64,000 nucleotides of DNA from Myxococcus stipitatus (GCF_037414475.1 NZ_CP147913.1:5268001-5332000); one strand, 5' to 3'. Counted from the first letter of the stretch, positions 45,373 through 54,868 are shown. The notes: generated by a model not told the origin, from the sequence alone. Translations and numbers: made by a program.

Positions 45373-47549
45373 CGGACGCGGCGCTGGGAGCGCAGGAGCA
45401 GGAGGCCGGCGGCGAGCAGGAAGAGGATGGTGGCGCTTCCCGCCGGAGTGGCGTTGGCGGTGGTGCCGCAGCAGAAGGCGCCGCCTTGTGGGTCGGTGCC
45501 GGGCTTGCGCCGTCCACGCTCACACTGCTGTGTCTTCGCCGAGCAGTGCTGGACGCCGAGGCAGTCGCCGCTACTCGCACACGAGGTGGAGCAGGTGTTG
45601 GTGTCCAGGTCGCATGTTCCGCCGCAGGGGCAGTGTGCGTCGGCGAAGCACTGGACGCAGGAGGCGCCGTCGCAGACGAGGCCCGCGTCGCAGGTGACGG
45701 CGCAGGCGCCCGCGTTCTCGCAAGTGCGAGTCGTCGGGTTGCACTGGCCGCTGCCGCAGTCATCGTTGGTCCGGCAGCCGACGCAGGTGCTGCCCTGGGG
45801 CGAGCCGTCGGAGAGGCAGAAGGGGGCATCCGTGTCGCAGGCCTCGCAGCGGGTGCCGCAATGCTTGTCGGTGGTGCATGCGCTGCACTCGCCGCTCACG
45901 CAGAACTGGCCGTCGCCGCATTCCAGGTCGGTGCGGCACTGAACGCAGACTTGTCCGTCGAGGCAGAACGGGCGGTCACCGGGGCACTTGGCGCAGGAGG
46001 GGCCGCAGGCCGAGGCCGTGTTGCACTCGGGGATGGAGGTGACGCAGCGGCCGTTGAGCGGGTCGCACTTCTGGCCTTCACCGCACTGGGAATCGTTGGT
46101 GCATTCGACGCACGAGGGCGAGGCGCCCGGCGTCAGCGCGGCGCACTGAGTGCCATTGGGGCAGCAGTTGCAGGAGTTGCCCGCGCAGGCGTCATTGGTG
46201 GTGCAGGGGCCGCATTGATTGTTGGTGCAGACTTCACCGCGGTCGCACTGCGAATCGTCGTTGCACTCGCGGCACTGGTTCAGGCCGGGGACACAGACCT
46301 GGCCGTTGGGGCAGTGAGCGTCCTCGGTGCACTGGACGCAGGTGGCGTTGGGCTCGTCGCAGACCGCGCCGGGGCAGTCGCCGTCATCGTTGCAGCCCGA
46401 GCACTGGTTGGTCGCGGTGTCGCAGCGGCCGGTGTTCGGACAGTCGGCGTCGTCGTTGCAGCCCCGGCACATGTTGTCGGTCAGGTCACAGCGGCCGTTC
46501 GGGCACTGCGAGTCCTGCGTGCACTGGACGCACTGGACCTTGCCGCCGGCGTTCGCGCAGACGGGGAAGGAGGGGCCGCACTGAACGCAGTCTTCACCGC
46601 AGCGGAGGGCCGTGTCGCAGGGAGCGCAGAGTGCAGCGGAGTTGCAGTAGTAGAATGAACCACAGGAGCCATTGTTCGGCGCATTGACATTGGCGCGTGC
46701 ACACTGCGCGCAGCGGTTGATGTCACTCGCGAACGAGGGGAGGCCGTTCTCCGTCTGAAAGAACTGCGCAGGTCGGAGCAGTTGGAAGTTGTTGGAATAG
46801 AGGTTGATGATCGGGGGGATGTTCGCCGCTCGCTCGAAGTCTGCGAAGGATCCCGCGAACATCGACATCTCAAGAGCCGCATGCTCAGTCACCTGGGCAT
46901 ACAGAATCTCCACCGCATAGAGACCTGGCCGCGCGAAAGTCACGCTGTTGGTCGTACGCCAAGTCGCCGCACCCAGTTCAGGGGGACGGTTGATGACAAC
47001 ATAGGACTGTGCGTTGTCGTAGATAACGAGGCTGACGGAATCGTCTGCGTAGGACCCGAAATGAAGCGCTTGTCCCGTGAGAGTCGCAGGGATGTTCAGG
47101 TAACCCCGAAATCGTGAGACGAATCGGGTCAATGCATCGTTATCGTTGATGATGTTGAAGCTACACCCACCGACAGAACAACCGGGGGCGGATACTTGGC
47201 TCACGAAGTCGCCGTAGCTCAGCGTGCGGCCATCGTTGAGGTTATTGGACAGGTCGAAAGGAGAGCGCAACACAGTGGTGACGCGGCTCTGCTTGATGAT
47301 GGGGTCCTCGAGGTACCCATTGAGGACGTCGATGTACGTCCCTTGCGAAGTTGGGAACTCAGCGGTGGTTCGTGTCCAGATACTGGATGCGACACACAGG
47401 CCCTGGCCATCGGTGCTCAGCGCGGGAGCAATGGCGGGTCCTGTGACGGTGACGTCTGGCAGCTTCTGGCCCCAAGCGGGGGCGGCGGCGAGGCACACCG
47501 ATAGGGTGGCGAGCGCGAATCGCGCGAGGCGGGACAAGGAGGAATCCAC
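45369..47549 (-). CDS. traA: TraA, polymorphic receptor for outer membrane exchange
   Basis: About 726 residues from the GTG at 47549, which gives a clean signal peptide ending APAWGQ; an earlier in-frame GTG at 47609 exists. Residues about 30-275 contain a PA14-like lectin head (FRGYLNIPATLTGQALHFG, YADDSVSLVIYD, RPGLYAVEILYAQ). About 280-690 is a stalk of Cys-rich repeats (CVQCTQDSQCPNGRC, GCNDDADCPNTGRC and others). The end is FCCGTTANATPAGSATILFL then a Leu-rich helix and RSQRRVR, a MYXO-CTERM-type sorting tail. In M. xanthus, matching TraA variable domains decide which cells fuse outer membranes. It is followed by traB. Confidence 0.9.
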   Translation of the reverse strand: MDSSLSRLARFALATLSVCLAAAPAWGQKLPDVTVTGPAIAPALSTDGQGLCVASSIWTRTTAEFPTSQGTYIDVLNGYLEDPIIKQSRVTTVLRSPFDLSNNLNDGRTLSYGDFVSQVSAPGCSVGGCSFNIINDNDALTRFVSRFRGYLNIPATLTGQALHFGSYADDSVSLVIYDNAQSYVVINRPPELGAATWRTTNSVTFARPGLYAVEILYAQVTEHAALEMSMFAGSFADFERAANIPPIINLYSNNFQLLRPAQFFQTENGLPSFASDINRCAQCARANVNAPNNGSCGSFYYCNSAALCAPCDTALRCGEDCVQCGPSFPVCANAGGKVQCVQCTQDSQCPNGRCDLTDNMCRGCNDDADCPNTGRCDTATNQCSGCNDDGDCPGAVCDEPNATCVQCTEDAHCPNGQVCVPGLNQCRECNDDSQCDRGEVCTNNQCGPCTTNDACAGNSCNCCPNGTQCAALTPGASPSCVECTNDSQCGEGQKCDPLNGRCVTSIPECNTASACGPSCAKCPGDRPFCLDGQVCVQCRTDLECGDGQFCVSGECSACTTDKHCGTRCEACDTDAPFCLSDGSPQGSTCVGCRTNDDCGSGQCNPTTRTCENAGACAVTCDAGLVCDGASCVQCFADAHCPCGGTCDLDTNTCSTSCASSGDCLGVQHCSAKTQQCERGRRKPGTDPQGGAFCCGTTANATPAGSATILFLLAAGLLLLRSQRRVR

Positions 47550-47748
47550 GGTCGCGGCAGCATGCTGGAACCCCCTGACAAACACAATTCTCAGGAAGGG
47601 AGGAGCCACGAGGCAGGTATGACGTAGTAGGTCATGCCCGAGTCCCAGGATGTTGTCTCCACACGGGCAGTTCGGAGCCCGAGTTCACGGCATCCGACGG
47701 ACGAGCCAGTCCCCAGTACATCCACGGGTTGCGGGGTATGCGAGTTCT

Positions 47749-47768
47749 CCACGCGTGTAACAGCGTGG
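47749..47768 (-). terminator. Hairpin after the glycosyltransferase gene
   Basis: CCACGC / GCGTGG arms with an 8-base loop start two bases after the stop codon of the glycosyltransferase. It separates that gene from traA, whose promoter should lie between 47550 and 47748. Confidence 0.5.
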
Positions 47769-47769
47769 C

Positions 47770-48861
47770 TCACACCTGTGCGTCCCGCGACTCCAGCAGC
47801 GAGATGAACTCGCGTGAAATACGCTCCGACGAGAATCGCTCGCGGACGAACCGGGCCCCTGCTTCGCCCATGTTCCGGCGCTGCGCCGGCTGCATCTGCG
47901 CCAGCGTGACGAGCGCGTCACTCCAGGCGGCGACATCACCGGGCGGCAAGAGGAGCCCCGATTCTCCCTCGAGCATGGTTTCCGGGAGCCCGCCAATCCG
48001 GCTCGCGAGTACGGGGACTCCACAAGCCTGGGCTTCGATGGAGACCCTCCCGAATGGCTCCACCCACTCCGAAGGCATCGTCGCCACGTCCATCGCCGCG
48101 TACAGCTTCCGCATGTCGCGGGTCCAACCTCTCAGGATGTGCCGCTCCTGAAGCTCCGGAGCGAGGAGCTGGCGCAGGTGGGCGTGGGCGGCCTCCTCTC
48201 CCACCCAGAGCGCTCGCAGGTGCGGACTCCGGGGCATGGCCCGATTGAAGGCCTCGGCCAGCCGGAAGGCGCCTTTCTCGGGCTTCAGCGCCCCGACGAA
48301 GCCGACGAGCACCTCATGCTCCTCGATGCCGAGCTCCCTGCGCGCCGCGGCCCGCTCCGCCTCATCCACACGGAAGTAGTCGACGTCCAAGGGGTTGTAG
48401 AGGCACTGGATGCGCTCGGAAGGCACGCCTTGGGAGACGAGGTTCGTGCGCATGGCCTCGGAAACGACGATGAATCGCCGAGCCCAACGCGGAAGCAGTC
48501 GGCGGGACAGCGTCTTGAGCCGGCTGTTGAGATGCCGGAAGAGCGCGACGGGGGTCCCCGTCAACGCGCCCACGGTGAGCAGCGGCCAGTACTCGTGACC
48601 GAAGCTCCCCACCAGCCAATCAGGCCGGGCGCTCCGGATGGCACGCGAGACGCTGAGCATTCCACGAACGTCCGCCGCGTTCCGGAAGACACCTGGCACC
48701 ACGGGCAGGCCTTGGGCTCGCAGCTCCCGGGCGATGTAGCCGCCCTCTCGCGCCACCGTGATGACCTTGTGCCCGGCACGGGCCAGCGCCTGGGCCAGAC
48801 ACACCAGGTGGGTCTCGGTCCCTCGAGCACCAAGGCTCGTCCCAACGAATACGAAGTTCAT
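47770..48861 (-). CDS. GT4 family glycosyltransferase
   Basis: A 363-residue GT-B-fold enzyme. The start at 48861 gives MNFVFVGTSLGARGTETHLV, with a GARGTE loop in place of the common GGxE loop. The C-terminal half has VGFVGALKPEKGAFRLAEAF and the retaining GT4 signature EPFGRVSIEAQACGVPVLAS (Glu at the nucleotide-sugar site). It probably transfers a hexose to a polysaccharide, lipid or protein. It lies upstream of traA on the same strand but has a hairpin between, so linkage to TraA glycosylation is only a possibility. Confidence 0.88.
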   Translation of the reverse strand: MNFVFVGTSLGARGTETHLVCLAQALARAGHKVITVAREGGYIARELRAQGLPVVPGVFRNAADVRGMLSVSRAIRSARPDWLVGSFGHEYWPLLTVGALTGTPVALFRHLNSRLKTLSRRLLPRWARRFIVVSEAMRTNLVSQGVPSERIQCLYNPLDVDYFRVDEAERAAARRELGIEEHEVLVGFVGALKPEKGAFRLAEAFNRAMPRSPHLRALWVGEEAAHAHLRQLLAPELQERHILRGWTRDMRKLYAAMDVATMPSEWVEPFGRVSIEAQACGVPVLASRIGGLPETMLEGESGLLLPPGDVAAWSDALVTLAQMQPAQRRNMGEAGARFVRERFSSERISREFISLLESRDAQV

Positions 48862-48992
48862 GTTTCCCGCGCCTCTATAGTCGCTGCGTTTCGATGCGCC
48901 GAGGGAAAAGAATGTCTGGATAGGCGCCCGTCGTGACGAGCAGGTAGTTGTGACTCCCAATACCGCAAGGCATTGAGAGGAATTGAGGGGGG

Positions 48993-50060
48993 CTACGCCT
49001 TGCGGCACGCCACGTCGCCATCCTGGGAGCGGATGAACGCGGCGGTGAGCTCGGTGCCGACGGCGGCGCACAGCACCTCGTACGTACGCCTGCGCGCGCC
49101 GCCGACGACGGAGGGCTGATGCGCGAGCGACTCCGGATGGCGGACGAAGATGTTGTACCCGACGATGCAACCATCCGCGCGGAGCACGGTGATGCCGTCG
49201 GTCGCCATCATCCCGCGCAGGAGCTGGCCGGTGGCGCGCACCGCCGTGGCGGCCGCGTCCGTGGGGTCCACATGGTAGCGGTCCAGCAACGCCACGATGT
49301 CCAACGGGCGCGGCAGGATGATGCCGTCCACGAAGAGGGACGAACCCGCGCGCTCCCGAGGCAGCACCGCCACCAGCGTCCCATGTGACGCCTGCATCAC
49401 CTCGAAGAGGACCCGGCGGAAGAACCCACGCGCCCGCTCGCGGCTGGCGCTCGCCACGCCCTCGGTGATGGCCTCGGCCAGCTCGTTGAGCACCATGGGC
49501 GGTGACGCCTCCACCCTCGCGCCGGACAGATACACGTGCCGGCACAGGCCGCCACCCGCGCGCAGCTCCAGCATGTTCTCCGCGAGCTGGAGCACTCCAA
49601 TCACCCCGGCGTGGGGGTCCTCCGTCCGGCGCAGCCGCTCCAGCGGCGACTCCGCGAGCGGGAAGGGGTCCGTGCGGAAGACGCCGTAGGCGAAGCCCTC
49701 CGGCACCCTCAAGAGGTACAGCGCCCACCACCGGCCCTGTCCCAGCGACGCACACTGCTTGAGGACTCGTTGGACCGTCGCCCGCGAGCGAGGCCCGATG
49801 CCGATGGCGATGGGGTCATGCCCGCCGAGCAGCGAGAGCATCTGCCCCAGGTCATCGCCCACGAAGGCCATGGGGAACAGCGGCGCGCCTTCCTCGCGGT
49901 AGCGCGACAGCGTGACGATGAGCTCGCCAATGGCGTCGGCCGTCTGGGCACACGACATCCCGGCTTCGTCCAGGAACGAACCGACGGCGTCGGTCAGCAG
50001 ATGGCGGAAGGAGAGAATCGGAGGGGGAGAGCCCGGTATCCCGGGGTCCGAGCCATTCAT
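48993..50060 (-). CDS. DACNV-like (diadenylate cyclase-related) sensor protein
   Basis: A 355-residue soluble protein. The C-terminal 130 residues resemble the DACNV/diadenylate-cyclase-related fold: LFVDGIILPRPLDIVALLDR, DGITVLRADGCIVGYNIFVR, VVGGARRRTYEVLCAAVGTE. True DisA/CdaA enzymes have DGA and RHR motifs; these are replaced here, so cyclase activity is doubtful and nucleotide sensing more likely. The N-terminal part is unlike any family I can name. It is upstream of, and in line with, the glycosyltransferase. Confidence 0.55.
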   Translation of the reverse strand: MNGSDPGIPGSPPPILSFRHLLTDAVGSFLDEAGMSCAQTADAIGELIVTLSRYREEGAPLFPMAFVGDDLGQMLSLLGGHDPIAIGIGPRSRATVQRVLKQCASLGQGRWWALYLLRVPEGFAYGVFRTDPFPLAESPLERLRRTEDPHAGVIGVLQLAENMLELRAGGGLCRHVYLSGARVEASPPMVLNELAEAITEGVASASRERARGFFRRVLFEVMQASHGTLVAVLPRERAGSSLFVDGIILPRPLDIVALLDRYHVDPTDAAATAVRATGQLLRGMMATDGITVLRADGCIVGYNIFVRHPESLAHQPSVVGGARRRTYEVLCAAVGTELTAAFIRSQDGDVACRKA

Positions 50061-50120
50061 GACTCACTCAGCATGACGCATTGTCGCGGCACACGCACGG
50101 ATGGAATGAAGCGAGAGGTC

Positions 50121-51866
50121 TCAAGCGAGCGCCGCCCTCGCCGCCTCCAGCCGGGCCGCCGTGCGCTTCCAGTCGTCCGCCAGCCCGTCGAGGTGCCCCA
50201 GCACGTCCGAGAAGAAGCGCGCCTCCAGGGCTTTCGCCAGGGTGGCTCCATGAGCGTCCGCCCACCGCCGGGTGACGCGGGCACGCACCTGGGCACCCAG
50301 CAGGTCCACGAACCGCTCCATCAGGGGCGTGGACAAGAGCGTGCCCGCCCACACCACCGCGTCATGGCCGAAGCCTCCCGTGGCCACCGTCACCGCCGCC
50401 GCCGCGCCCGAGGGCACCGAGTACACCAGCGTCGTCAACGCCTGGAGCAACTCCTCCCGCATGCCCCCCTGGAGTTCGGCCGCCACCAGCTCGCGGCAGT
50501 AGGTGTACAGCGTGGCGCGGTCCGCCGCGTGGGCATGCAGCGCCTCGAAGCCCAGCGGCTCCTCCAGCTTCGACAGCGTCGCGGCCCCGAAGGCCTCGGC
50601 CAGCTTCTCGCGTGTCCCCGCGTCTGCCCGCCACGCGGCCACCTCGGGGGCGAAGGCCTCCACCAGCCGCCGCACCCCGTCCGTCAACGTCGCGTCCACC
50701 GCGAGGGAGGGCGTCTGGGTGCCCTCGGGCTCCGGCCCCGTGAAGGACTGACGCACCTTGCGGCTCACGAAGGTGAGCGCCGTGGCCAGCCCTCGGAAGG
50801 GCAGGCGCACCCACTTGTGGAACTGGCTGCGCGCATCCAACTCGTCGCGGAAGGCGTCGATGAGCACATCGGCGGGCACCGCCTTGAGCGCCGCGGTCGC
50901 CCCCACGCTCTCGAGCTCGTGCCGCAGCCGCTGACGAAGCCGCTCCGGCTCGCTCGCGGCCCGGGTCGCCGCGCGCGCCACCGACTCCATCTCCGCGCGG
51001 GCATCCGCGAGGGAGGCCTCCAGCGCCCGGGCCTTCAGCTCGCGCGCGTGCTCGGCCTGGCCCAGCAAGGCGCTCAGCGCGGGACGTCCGTCGAGGGGCT
51101 CCGTGGAGAGGGGGCGCAGGCCCGCCTCCACGTCCGGCTGATGCGGGGCCAGGTAGCGCGCGAGCGGAGGATGGCCCACGTCGGACGCCAGCTTGTCCAG
51201 GTGGCCTCGCGCCACCTCCTCGCGCGAGGCCTCGTTGTAGACGAGCAGATACGGCCGTCCGTGGCCCACCGCCGCGCGCAGGAAGTCCACCAGCGCCGCG
51301 TTCTGATACGTCTGCCGGCTCACCACGAAGACGAGCACGTCCACGGTGACAAGCAGCGCCTCAGCGCGCTCGCGGTTCTCCCGGTACACGCTGTCGAAGT
51401 CCGGCGTGTCCATGACGAGCAACCCCCGGGGCACCGCGTCGGCCAGGACCAGATACAGCCGTCCCGCGGGGCCGGGCTGGTCCACGGGCGCGGCCTCGCC
51501 CGCGGCCACGGGCACCGTGTCGTAGCGGCGGGTGAGGAAGTCCTTCAGGGCCCCGGTCCACGTCTCCGGATGGGCGGCCGCGAGGCACTGCTTGGTCAAT
51601 CCCCCCTCGGGCCTCGCGGGGGACAGGGTCGAGCCCACCAGCGCGTTGAACAAGGTGGACTTGCCCACGTTGTTGGGGCCGGCGATGGCCACCAGCAACA
51701 AGGGCGCGTCCGCGGAGCCCATGCGGGGCAGCAAGTCCCTGCGCAGGCGCTCCGATAGACGCCGGGAGAGGTCCGCGTTGGAGGGCTCGGGAAAGCGCTC
51801 CGGCGTCGGGAGCGCATCCAACGCGGATGCGAGTGCGTCACGCAGGGTGTAGGGGTCTCTCATCAT
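50121..51866 (-). CDS. Dynamin-like GTPase, second copy
   Basis: A 581-residue GTPase starting at 51866 or 51863 (MMRDPYTLRDALASALDA). G1 is GPNNVGKST (63-71), G3 is DTPDFDSVYRENRER (153), and the G4 region is LLVYNEAS, lacking the usual NKxD Lys and Asp. The middle is helical (about 300-380). Near residue 485, SGAAAAVTVATGGFGHDAVVW is a weak hydrophobic patch and not a clear membrane segment. It is distantly related to the GTPase at 26009-27709, which does have membrane helices. It diverges from the thioredoxin-fold genes. Confidence 0.78.
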   Translation of the reverse strand: MMRDPYTLRDALASALDALPTPERFPEPSNADLSRRLSERLRRDLLPRMGSADAPLLLVAIAGPNNVGKSTLFNALVGSTLSPARPEGGLTKQCLAAAHPETWTGALKDFLTRRYDTVPVAAGEAAPVDQPGPAGRLYLVLADAVPRGLLVMDTPDFDSVYRENRERAEALLVTVDVLVFVVSRQTYQNAALVDFLRAAVGHGRPYLLVYNEASREEVARGHLDKLASDVGHPPLARYLAPHQPDVEAGLRPLSTEPLDGRPALSALLGQAEHARELKARALEASLADARAEMESVARAATRAASEPERLRQRLRHELESVGATAALKAVPADVLIDAFRDELDARSQFHKWVRLPFRGLATALTFVSRKVRQSFTGPEPEGTQTPSLAVDATLTDGVRRLVEAFAPEVAAWRADAGTREKLAEAFGAATLSKLEEPLGFEALHAHAADRATLYTYCRELVAAELQGGMREELLQALTTLVYSVPSGAAAAVTVATGGFGHDAVVWAGTLLSTPLMERFVDLLGAQVRARVTRRWADAHGATLAKALEARFFSDVLGHLDGLADDWKRTAARLEAARAALA

Positions 51867-51975
51867 CGGCGGAGGTCCGCGCACACCAGAGCACGCGCGA
51901 GCGCGGGTGCCCAGATGCTTGCTCGATGGATGTCGGTTTCGAGGCACCAAATGACCCCACATTAGGGTCCGCGCC

Positions 51976-53367
51976 ATGCGCACCCTCTCCGCTTGTCTCC
52001 TGCTCTTGGGGCTCGTTGGTTGTTCCACCACCCGGCCGCATGGGATGGACGCCAGGGAGGCGACACGCGACGAGGTGCCGCTGCCCTTCATCCAGGACGA
52101 CTACGAACGGGCGCTCGCGGAAGCGAAGGCGAAGGGTGTGCCGCTCTTCGTCCATGCGATGGCGGGCTGGTGCATCACCTGCCGCTCGATGAAGGCGCAG
52201 GTACTGTCGTCCCCGTCGCTGGGACGCCATGCGGGCCGCTTCGTCTGGCTGGAGCTCAGCACGGACCTGAGCCAGAACGCGGCCTTCCAGCGGAAGTTCC
52301 CCGTCGACTCGTGGCCCAAGCTGTATGTCATCGACCCGCGCGAGGAGAAGGCGCTGCTTCGCTTCAGCGACAGCCTCACGGTGGCCGGGCTCGAGCAGTT
52401 CCTCGACGAGGGTGAGCGTGCGTACCGGGGCGGTGCCGCGGGACTGGACGCGCTCCTGGTGCAAGCAGATGCGTTGCATGCGCGGGGCCGTGTGGTCGAG
52501 GCCGCCCAGGTGTTGACCGAAGTGCTGGCCAAGGCTCCCGCCGACTGGCCCCGTCGGGGCCGCGTGATGCTGACGCTGCTGGACTCGCTCTACGAAACGG
52601 GTACGGCGTCCGGGATGAAGGCCTGCGCGACGAAGGCGCTGGAGTTGCTGCCGGGCACGCCCCGCTCGCTGATGTGGGCGCATGGCGCGCGTCGTGGGCT
52701 GGCCTGCGCGCAGTCAATCCTCCCGGAGGAGCCCGAGGCCCAGGGGGTGGAGGCGCTGCTGAGCGCGCTGGAGGAGAAGGTCGTCGAGGCCATGGGGGCT
52801 CCTTCCATCGACATGTCCGCGGACGACCGCGCCTTGTTGTACCGGGCCCGGGTCTGGGCGCGTGAGATGGCCAAGGACGAGGTGGGAGGCACACGCGTCG
52901 CGGAGGCTTGGATGACGTTCCTGGAGGCGGAGGCCGCGAAGGCGCCAACGCCCTGGATTCGCACCCTCCTCGACTCACATCGGGCTGACGGGGCGCTCCG
53001 CTTGAAGACACCGGAGCGGGCCATTCCCGCGCTGATGCGGAGCGAGGAGGAGTTCCCTCGGGACTATCTCGCACCGTTGCGGCTCGCCCACCTGTATCAG
53101 TCTCAGGGGCGGCTGGAGGACGCACTCGCCGCGACGGACCGGGCCCTGGCCGTCGCACAGGGGCCGCGCCGGGTCAGCGTGATGTCCATCCGGGCGCGCA
53201 TCTTCCTGGAGCGCAATGACAACGCCACCGCCGCGCGCACGCTGCGGGATGCCCTCTCCTACTCGGAGACCTTGCCCGAGGTGCAGCGGCCCATGTGCTC
53301 CGTCACACGACTGAAGCGTGAGCTCGCCCAGCTCGAGGCGCTGCCCCAGGTGGCGCCGTCGAAGTAG
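51976..53367 (+). CDS. Thioredoxin-fold/TPR lipoprotein, copy 1
   Basis: A 463-residue lipoprotein (MRTLSACLLLLGLVGC). Residues about 45-150 are a thioredoxin fold like DsbD-gamma with the active site CITC (Cys66/Cys69) in WCITCRSMKAQVL and the cis-Pro in SWPKLYVID. Residues about 160-460 are TPR-like helices (QADALHARGRVVEAAQVLTE, LAHLYQSQGRLEDALAATDR). It is paralogous to the next gene with the same layout. It probably acts in the periplasm on disulfides of partners held by the TPR part. Confidence 0.85.
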   Translation: MRTLSACLLLLGLVGCSTTRPHGMDAREATRDEVPLPFIQDDYERALAEAKAKGVPLFVHAMAGWCITCRSMKAQVLSSPSLGRHAGRFVWLELSTDLSQNAAFQRKFPVDSWPKLYVIDPREEKALLRFSDSLTVAGLEQFLDEGERAYRGGAAGLDALLVQADALHARGRVVEAAQVLTEVLAKAPADWPRRGRVMLTLLDSLYETGTASGMKACATKALELLPGTPRSLMWAHGARRGLACAQSILPEEPEAQGVEALLSALEEKVVEAMGAPSIDMSADDRALLYRARVWAREMAKDEVGGTRVAEAWMTFLEAEAAKAPTPWIRTLLDSHRADGALRLKTPERAIPALMRSEEEFPRDYLAPLRLAHLYQSQGRLEDALAATDRALAVAQGPRRVSVMSIRARIFLERNDNATAARTLRDALSYSETLPEVQRPMCSVTRLKRELAQLEALPQVAPSK

Positions 53368-53479
53368 CCCGCCAGTCGAGGTGGGTGGCACCGCGCGTCG
53401 AAGCACACGGATGCACGGTTGCTTGCACGATGGGTGTCATCTTGGGACAGGGGATTGGGGGCGCGCTAGGGTGCGCGCC

Positions 53480-54859
53480 ATGCGCTATCTAGCCGCCTGC
53501 CTGCTGCTCTCGGGGCTCGTCGCCTGCACCGCCGCGAACACGAACACGCCCGTGTCCGCGGATGCGACGCATGCCGGTGCCCCCCTGCCTTTCATCGATG
53601 ACGACTACCCGCGTGCGCTCGCGGAAGCGAAGGCGAAGGGCGTCCCGCTCTTCGTCGACGTCTGGGCGCCGTGGTGCCACACCTGTCGCTCGATGAAGGC
53701 GTACGTCCTGTCGGACAAGTCCCTGGCCGCGCACGCGGACCGCTTCGTCTGGCTGCAGGTGAACACCGACCTGACGCAGAACGCGGCGTTCCAGGAGCAG
53801 TTCCCCATCGAGTTCTGGCCCACGCTGTTCATCATCGACCCGCGCGCGGAGAAGCCGCTCCTGCGCTTCGCGGGCAGCGCCACCGTGGACCAGCTGGTGA
53901 AGCTCTTCGAGGATGGCGAGCGCGCCTACAAGGGCGGTGTCACGGGCGCGGAGGCGCTCCTGGCGCGCGGTGACGCGCTGTCGGGTGAGGGGCGCTCGGC
54001 CGAGGCCGCGGAGGCGCTGACGGAGGCGCTGGCCGAGGCTCCCGCTGATTGGTCCCGCCGGGGCCGCGCGCTGGAGTCGCTGCTGATGGTCCTGTACTCG
54101 ACGTTCGACGAGGCCAAGGCGAAGGAGTGCGCGACGAAGGCGCTGGAGATGCTTCCGGGCACGCCTCGCTCGCTGTCGTGGGCCAACAGCGCGGCGACGG
54201 GGCTCATGTGCTCGCTGATGGTTCCGGACGGCGCCGCGGGTGTCACCGAGCTGCGCGCCGCGCTCGAGGCCAAGGTGGTCGAGGCCATGGGGCCGCCGGC
54301 CATCCAGATGGCCGGTGATGACCGCTCGGGTCTGTACGACGCGCGGGTGGCGGCGCGGAAGGCCGCCAAGGACGAGGCGGGCGTGAAGGTGCTCGCCGAG
54401 GAGTGGCTGAAGTACCTGGAGGGAGAGGCCGCGAGGGCGCCCAACGCCGACGCGCGCTCGGTCTTCGACTCCCACCGCATGTCCGCCGCCATGAAGCTGG
54501 GGCAGATGGAGCGAGTCGTCCCCGCGCTCCTGCAGAGTGAGAAGGACCTGCCCCACGACTACAACCCGCCCGCGCGTCTGTCGTCGGCGTACAAGACGCT
54601 GGGCCGTCTGGATGAGGCGCTCGCCGCGAGTGACCGCGCGCTGGCGCTCGTGCAGGGCGCGCGTCGGCTCAGCGTGGTGTCCACCCGCGTGGACATCCTC
54701 ATCGCGCGCAAGGACTCCGCCGGCGCGGCGAAGACGCTGGAGGACGCCATCGCCTACGCCAAGACGCTGCCCGCCGCGCAGGTGTCGCCGCGTCTGGTGA
54801 AGAACCTGGAGAAGAAGCTCACCGAGCTCCAGGCGACGGCCCAGCCCGCGCCGAAGTAG
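53480..54859 (+). CDS. Thioredoxin-fold/TPR lipoprotein, copy 2
   Basis: A 459-residue lipoprotein (MRYLAACLLLSGLVAC), a tandem duplicate of the previous gene. The active site is CHTC (Cys66/Cys69) in WAPWCHTCRSMKAYVL at exactly the same position, and most of the thioredoxin and TPR sequence aligns. The segment just before the start (TAGGGTGCGCGCCATGCG) also resembles that of copy 1. The CHTC/CITC change should shift redox potential, suggesting divided roles. The 112-base gap between the copies may hold a separate promoter. Confidence 0.86.
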   Translation: MRYLAACLLLSGLVACTAANTNTPVSADATHAGAPLPFIDDDYPRALAEAKAKGVPLFVDVWAPWCHTCRSMKAYVLSDKSLAAHADRFVWLQVNTDLTQNAAFQEQFPIEFWPTLFIIDPRAEKPLLRFAGSATVDQLVKLFEDGERAYKGGVTGAEALLARGDALSGEGRSAEAAEALTEALAEAPADWSRRGRALESLLMVLYSTFDEAKAKECATKALEMLPGTPRSLSWANSAATGLMCSLMVPDGAAGVTELRAALEAKVVEAMGPPAIQMAGDDRSGLYDARVAARKAAKDEAGVKVLAEEWLKYLEGEAARAPNADARSVFDSHRMSAAMKLGQMERVVPALLQSEKDLPHDYNPPARLSSAYKTLGRLDEALAASDRALALVQGARRLSVVSTRVDILIARKDSAGAAKTLEDAIAYAKTLPAAQVSPRLVKNLEKKLTELQATAQPAPK

Positions 54860-54868
54860 CGAAGGCGG

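Noticed and set aside
45486..46658. Long Ala/Gly/Val-rich frame opposite the traA stalk
   Set aside because: It is the reverse reading of regular Cys-rich repeats and has no signal or motif of its own.
45400..46700. Repetitive DNA in the traA stalk as a CRISPR or satellite array
   Set aside because: The periodicity is that of Cys-rich protein repeats with variable spacing, not identical DNA units.
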